Shown piece by piece: positions 13,870 to 14,880 of a stretch of DNA of 14,880 nucleotides. A program made the translations under genes and the position numbers. The DNA comes from JBDSKH01 sp035556655 (lineage in GTDB: Bacteria > Actinomycetota > Actinomycetes > Actinomycetales > Microbacteriaceae): contig DATMFW010000006.1 of the NCBI GenBank assembly GCA_035556655.1, positions 1 through 14,880 of the forward strand, written 5' to 3'. Positions within the stretch are counted from its first letter, which is position 1. Each line of letters opens with the position of its first letter. The notes beneath the pieces are model-generated. The model worked only from the letters and a program-made list of their open reading frames with translations. It was not told the DNA's origin and did not search any database.

Positions 13870-14322
13870 ATGGCATCGCGCTGGTTCCGGATCGCGTACG
13901 CCGAGAACGCACTGCGGCGTTTCGCGGCGGATCAGGGCACCGACCTCGCCGCCGTACGCACTCCCGAGGCGATCCGCCTGATGCTCGACTTCTACCGGGA
14001 GCGCCGTGCCCAGCACGCCCGGGTCGACGACGAGGGCGACGGACTGCTCTGGCAATGGGGCCCCGACGCCGACGCCACCCGGTTCACCATCGCCCTGACC
14101 CGCCAGCTGATCCGCGAGGACGCCGAGCCGATCACCCAGCTGACGTTGTGCCTGCCGTTCCGCTGGACGCCCGCGCGGCGCGCCCTCGGCCGCGGACACG
14201 CCTGGTGCTGGTCGCCGGATGCGGTGGACGCGTTCGAGAAGGACCTCCGGTCTTCGGCGGCCTACCGCGCCGTCGCGGCGGCGGCGCCGACCGACGTCAT
14301 CGTCCGCACCGACACCATCTGA
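13870..14322 (+). CDS. Uncharacterised 150-residue soluble protein
   Basis: I do not recognise this protein. It begins MASRWFRIAYAENALRRFAA (1-20), has a helical region (32-49) with 'RLMLDFYRERRAQHA', six Trp residues (5, 61, 63, 99, 112, 114) and a probable beta-rich middle: LLWQWG (59-64), ATRFTIALTRQLI (69-81) and ITQLTLCLPFRW (88-99). No signal peptide, membrane segment or nucleotide-binding motif is visible. G/C-rich codon use matches its neighbours, so recent transfer is not indicated. The start is supported by the -10 hexamer exactly seven bases before the ATG; there is no Shine-Dalgarno. It is divergent from yebC and ends five bases before the stop of the convergent membrane-protein gene. 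Confidence 0.78.
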   Translation: MASRWFRIAYAENALRRFAADQGTDLAAVRTPEAIRLMLDFYRERRAQHARVDDEGDGLLWQWGPDADATRFTIALTRQLIREDAEPITQLTLCLPFRWTPARRALGRGHAWCWSPDAVDAFEKDLRSSAAYRAVAAAAPTDVIVRTDTI

Positions 14323-14327
14323 CGCAC

Positions 14328-14880
14328 CTAGCGCAACCTCACACCCGCCTCACGCAATTCGAGCTGGGCCAGGGCCTTCACCACCTTCTTGTCGCCGCTT
14401 CGCCAGGCATCCACGGGTTCCCGCGCGATGTCGTGCAACTCACGGAAGTCGGCGTTGACCAGGGCGCGCAGCGCGAGCAGGTCCGGTCCGTCGGGCAGCC
14501 GGGACAGGTTGCGCGCCTCGGTGGCCCGGCGCGCCCAGCCGAGACGCCGCCGCAGCCAGATCCACAGCACGAGCAGGATCGGCAGCGCCGCCACCACGAT
14601 GCCGACGGTGAGCGCCGCGGTCATCACGAGGTCCTGCTGGGCCTGACCGGCCTGGGCGAGCAGGGTTCCGGCTCCCGAGGCGGCGTCGAAGGGCTGACGG
14701 ATGCCGCCGCCGATGAACGGGACGCCCCCGAGGGTCTCTCCCGCATCCGCCATCGTCTCTTCGAATCCGGTGCCGGCGTCCTCGATCGTCTTGCCGAACG
14801 CCGCGAGCACCGCGATCGCCGTGTAGACGATGGTGCCGGCCCAGACGGCCGCGGCGATGATGCCGAGAGCGACGAGGTCG
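14328..14880 (-). CDS. Uncharacterised membrane protein with two visible TM segments, C-terminal part
   Basis: Partial: the frame stays open to the right edge, giving at least 183 residues. The in-frame GTG at 14808-14810 is probably internal, because the codons upstream encode a clear membrane segment (LVALGIIAAAVWAGTIVYTA, fragment residues 2-21). After TM1 comes an external or cytoplasmic Gly/Ala/Asp-rich stretch (about 28-83, with VPFIGGGIRQPF), a second membrane segment (about 84-109) ending in WLRRR, and a soluble C-terminal domain rich in Arg, Leu, Asp and Glu (about 118-183). I do not recognise the family. It is convergent with the 150-residue gene, with stops five bases apart and no terminator between. 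The missing N-terminus limits any assignment. Confidence 0.72.
   Translation of the reverse strand, partial: DLVALGIIAAAVWAGTIVYTAIAVLAAFGKTIEDAGTGFEETMADAGETLGGVPFIGGGIRQPFDAASGAGTLLAQAGQAQQDLVMTAALTVGIVVAALPILLVLWIWLRRRLGWARRATEARNLSRLPDGPDLLALRALVNADFRELHDIAREPVDAWRSGDKKVVKALAQLELREAGVRLR

Noticed and set aside
13811..13912. N-terminal extension of YebC to an upstream ATG
   Set aside because: The conserved YebC start is MSGHSKW, with a Shine-Dalgarno right before its GTG; the extra residues match nothing and would overlap the divergent gene and both promoters.
421..14330. Intrinsic terminators between genes
   Set aside because: I looked at every intergenic gap and found no G/C stem followed by a T-tract; absence may reflect factor-dependent termination.

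Overview
This high-GC window looks like chromosomal DNA of a Micrococcales actinobacterium, most likely Microbacteriaceae and plausibly Microbacterium or a close relative. The basis is the strong G/C bias at third codon positions, frequent GTG starts, the clustering of yebC-ruvCAB, yajC-secD-secF and a bifunctional rel (an arrangement familiar from actinobacteria), and a 'GGTCTCGA...ACTCGACCA' intergenic hairpin of a style I recall from that group. The genus is inference; no rRNA or other marker gene is present.

Left part (1-2585). The N-terminal 140 codons of rarA (minus strand) run off the left edge. Divergent from it are a membrane-anchored cyclophilin-type peptidyl-prolyl isomerase and a 410-residue DUF349 protein. 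Middle-left accessory part (2586-5050): a winged-helix regulator and an MFS exporter form a translationally coupled pair preceded by an almost perfect 26-bp palindrome. They are followed by a small orphan resembling the AbiEi-antitoxin/DUF559 group, which ends in a 14-bp convergent overlap with rel.

Central and right part (5037-13810, minus strand): yebC, ruvC, ruvA, ruvB, yajC, secD, secF and rel in transcription order. These cover translation of difficult mRNAs (YebC family), Holliday-junction processing (RuvABC), the Sec translocon accessory complex (YajC-SecDF) and (p)ppGpp metabolism (Rel). Internal promoter candidates precede ruvC, yajC and rel, so this is probably several overlapping transcription units. 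A LexA-like SOS box covers the -35 zone of ruvC. A four-unit 29-bp tandem array separates yebC from ruvC. To the right of yebC are a divergent unknown 150-residue protein and a partial two-TM membrane protein that runs off the right edge.

The main regulatory pattern is that six starts (rarA, the isomerase, the winged-helix regulator, the AbiEi-like orphan, ruvC and the 150-residue unknown) have an A/T-type -10 hexamer (TANNNT, one variant CANNNT) ending exactly seven bases before the first base of the start codon. This is the geometry of leaderless mRNAs. rel, yebC and the DUF349 gene instead have Shine-Dalgarno sequences and short leaders. No rRNA, tRNA, CRISPR array, insertion sequence or phage gene was seen. 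Most of the window is ordinary housekeeping DNA; the accessory and regulatory features are the parts worth a second look.
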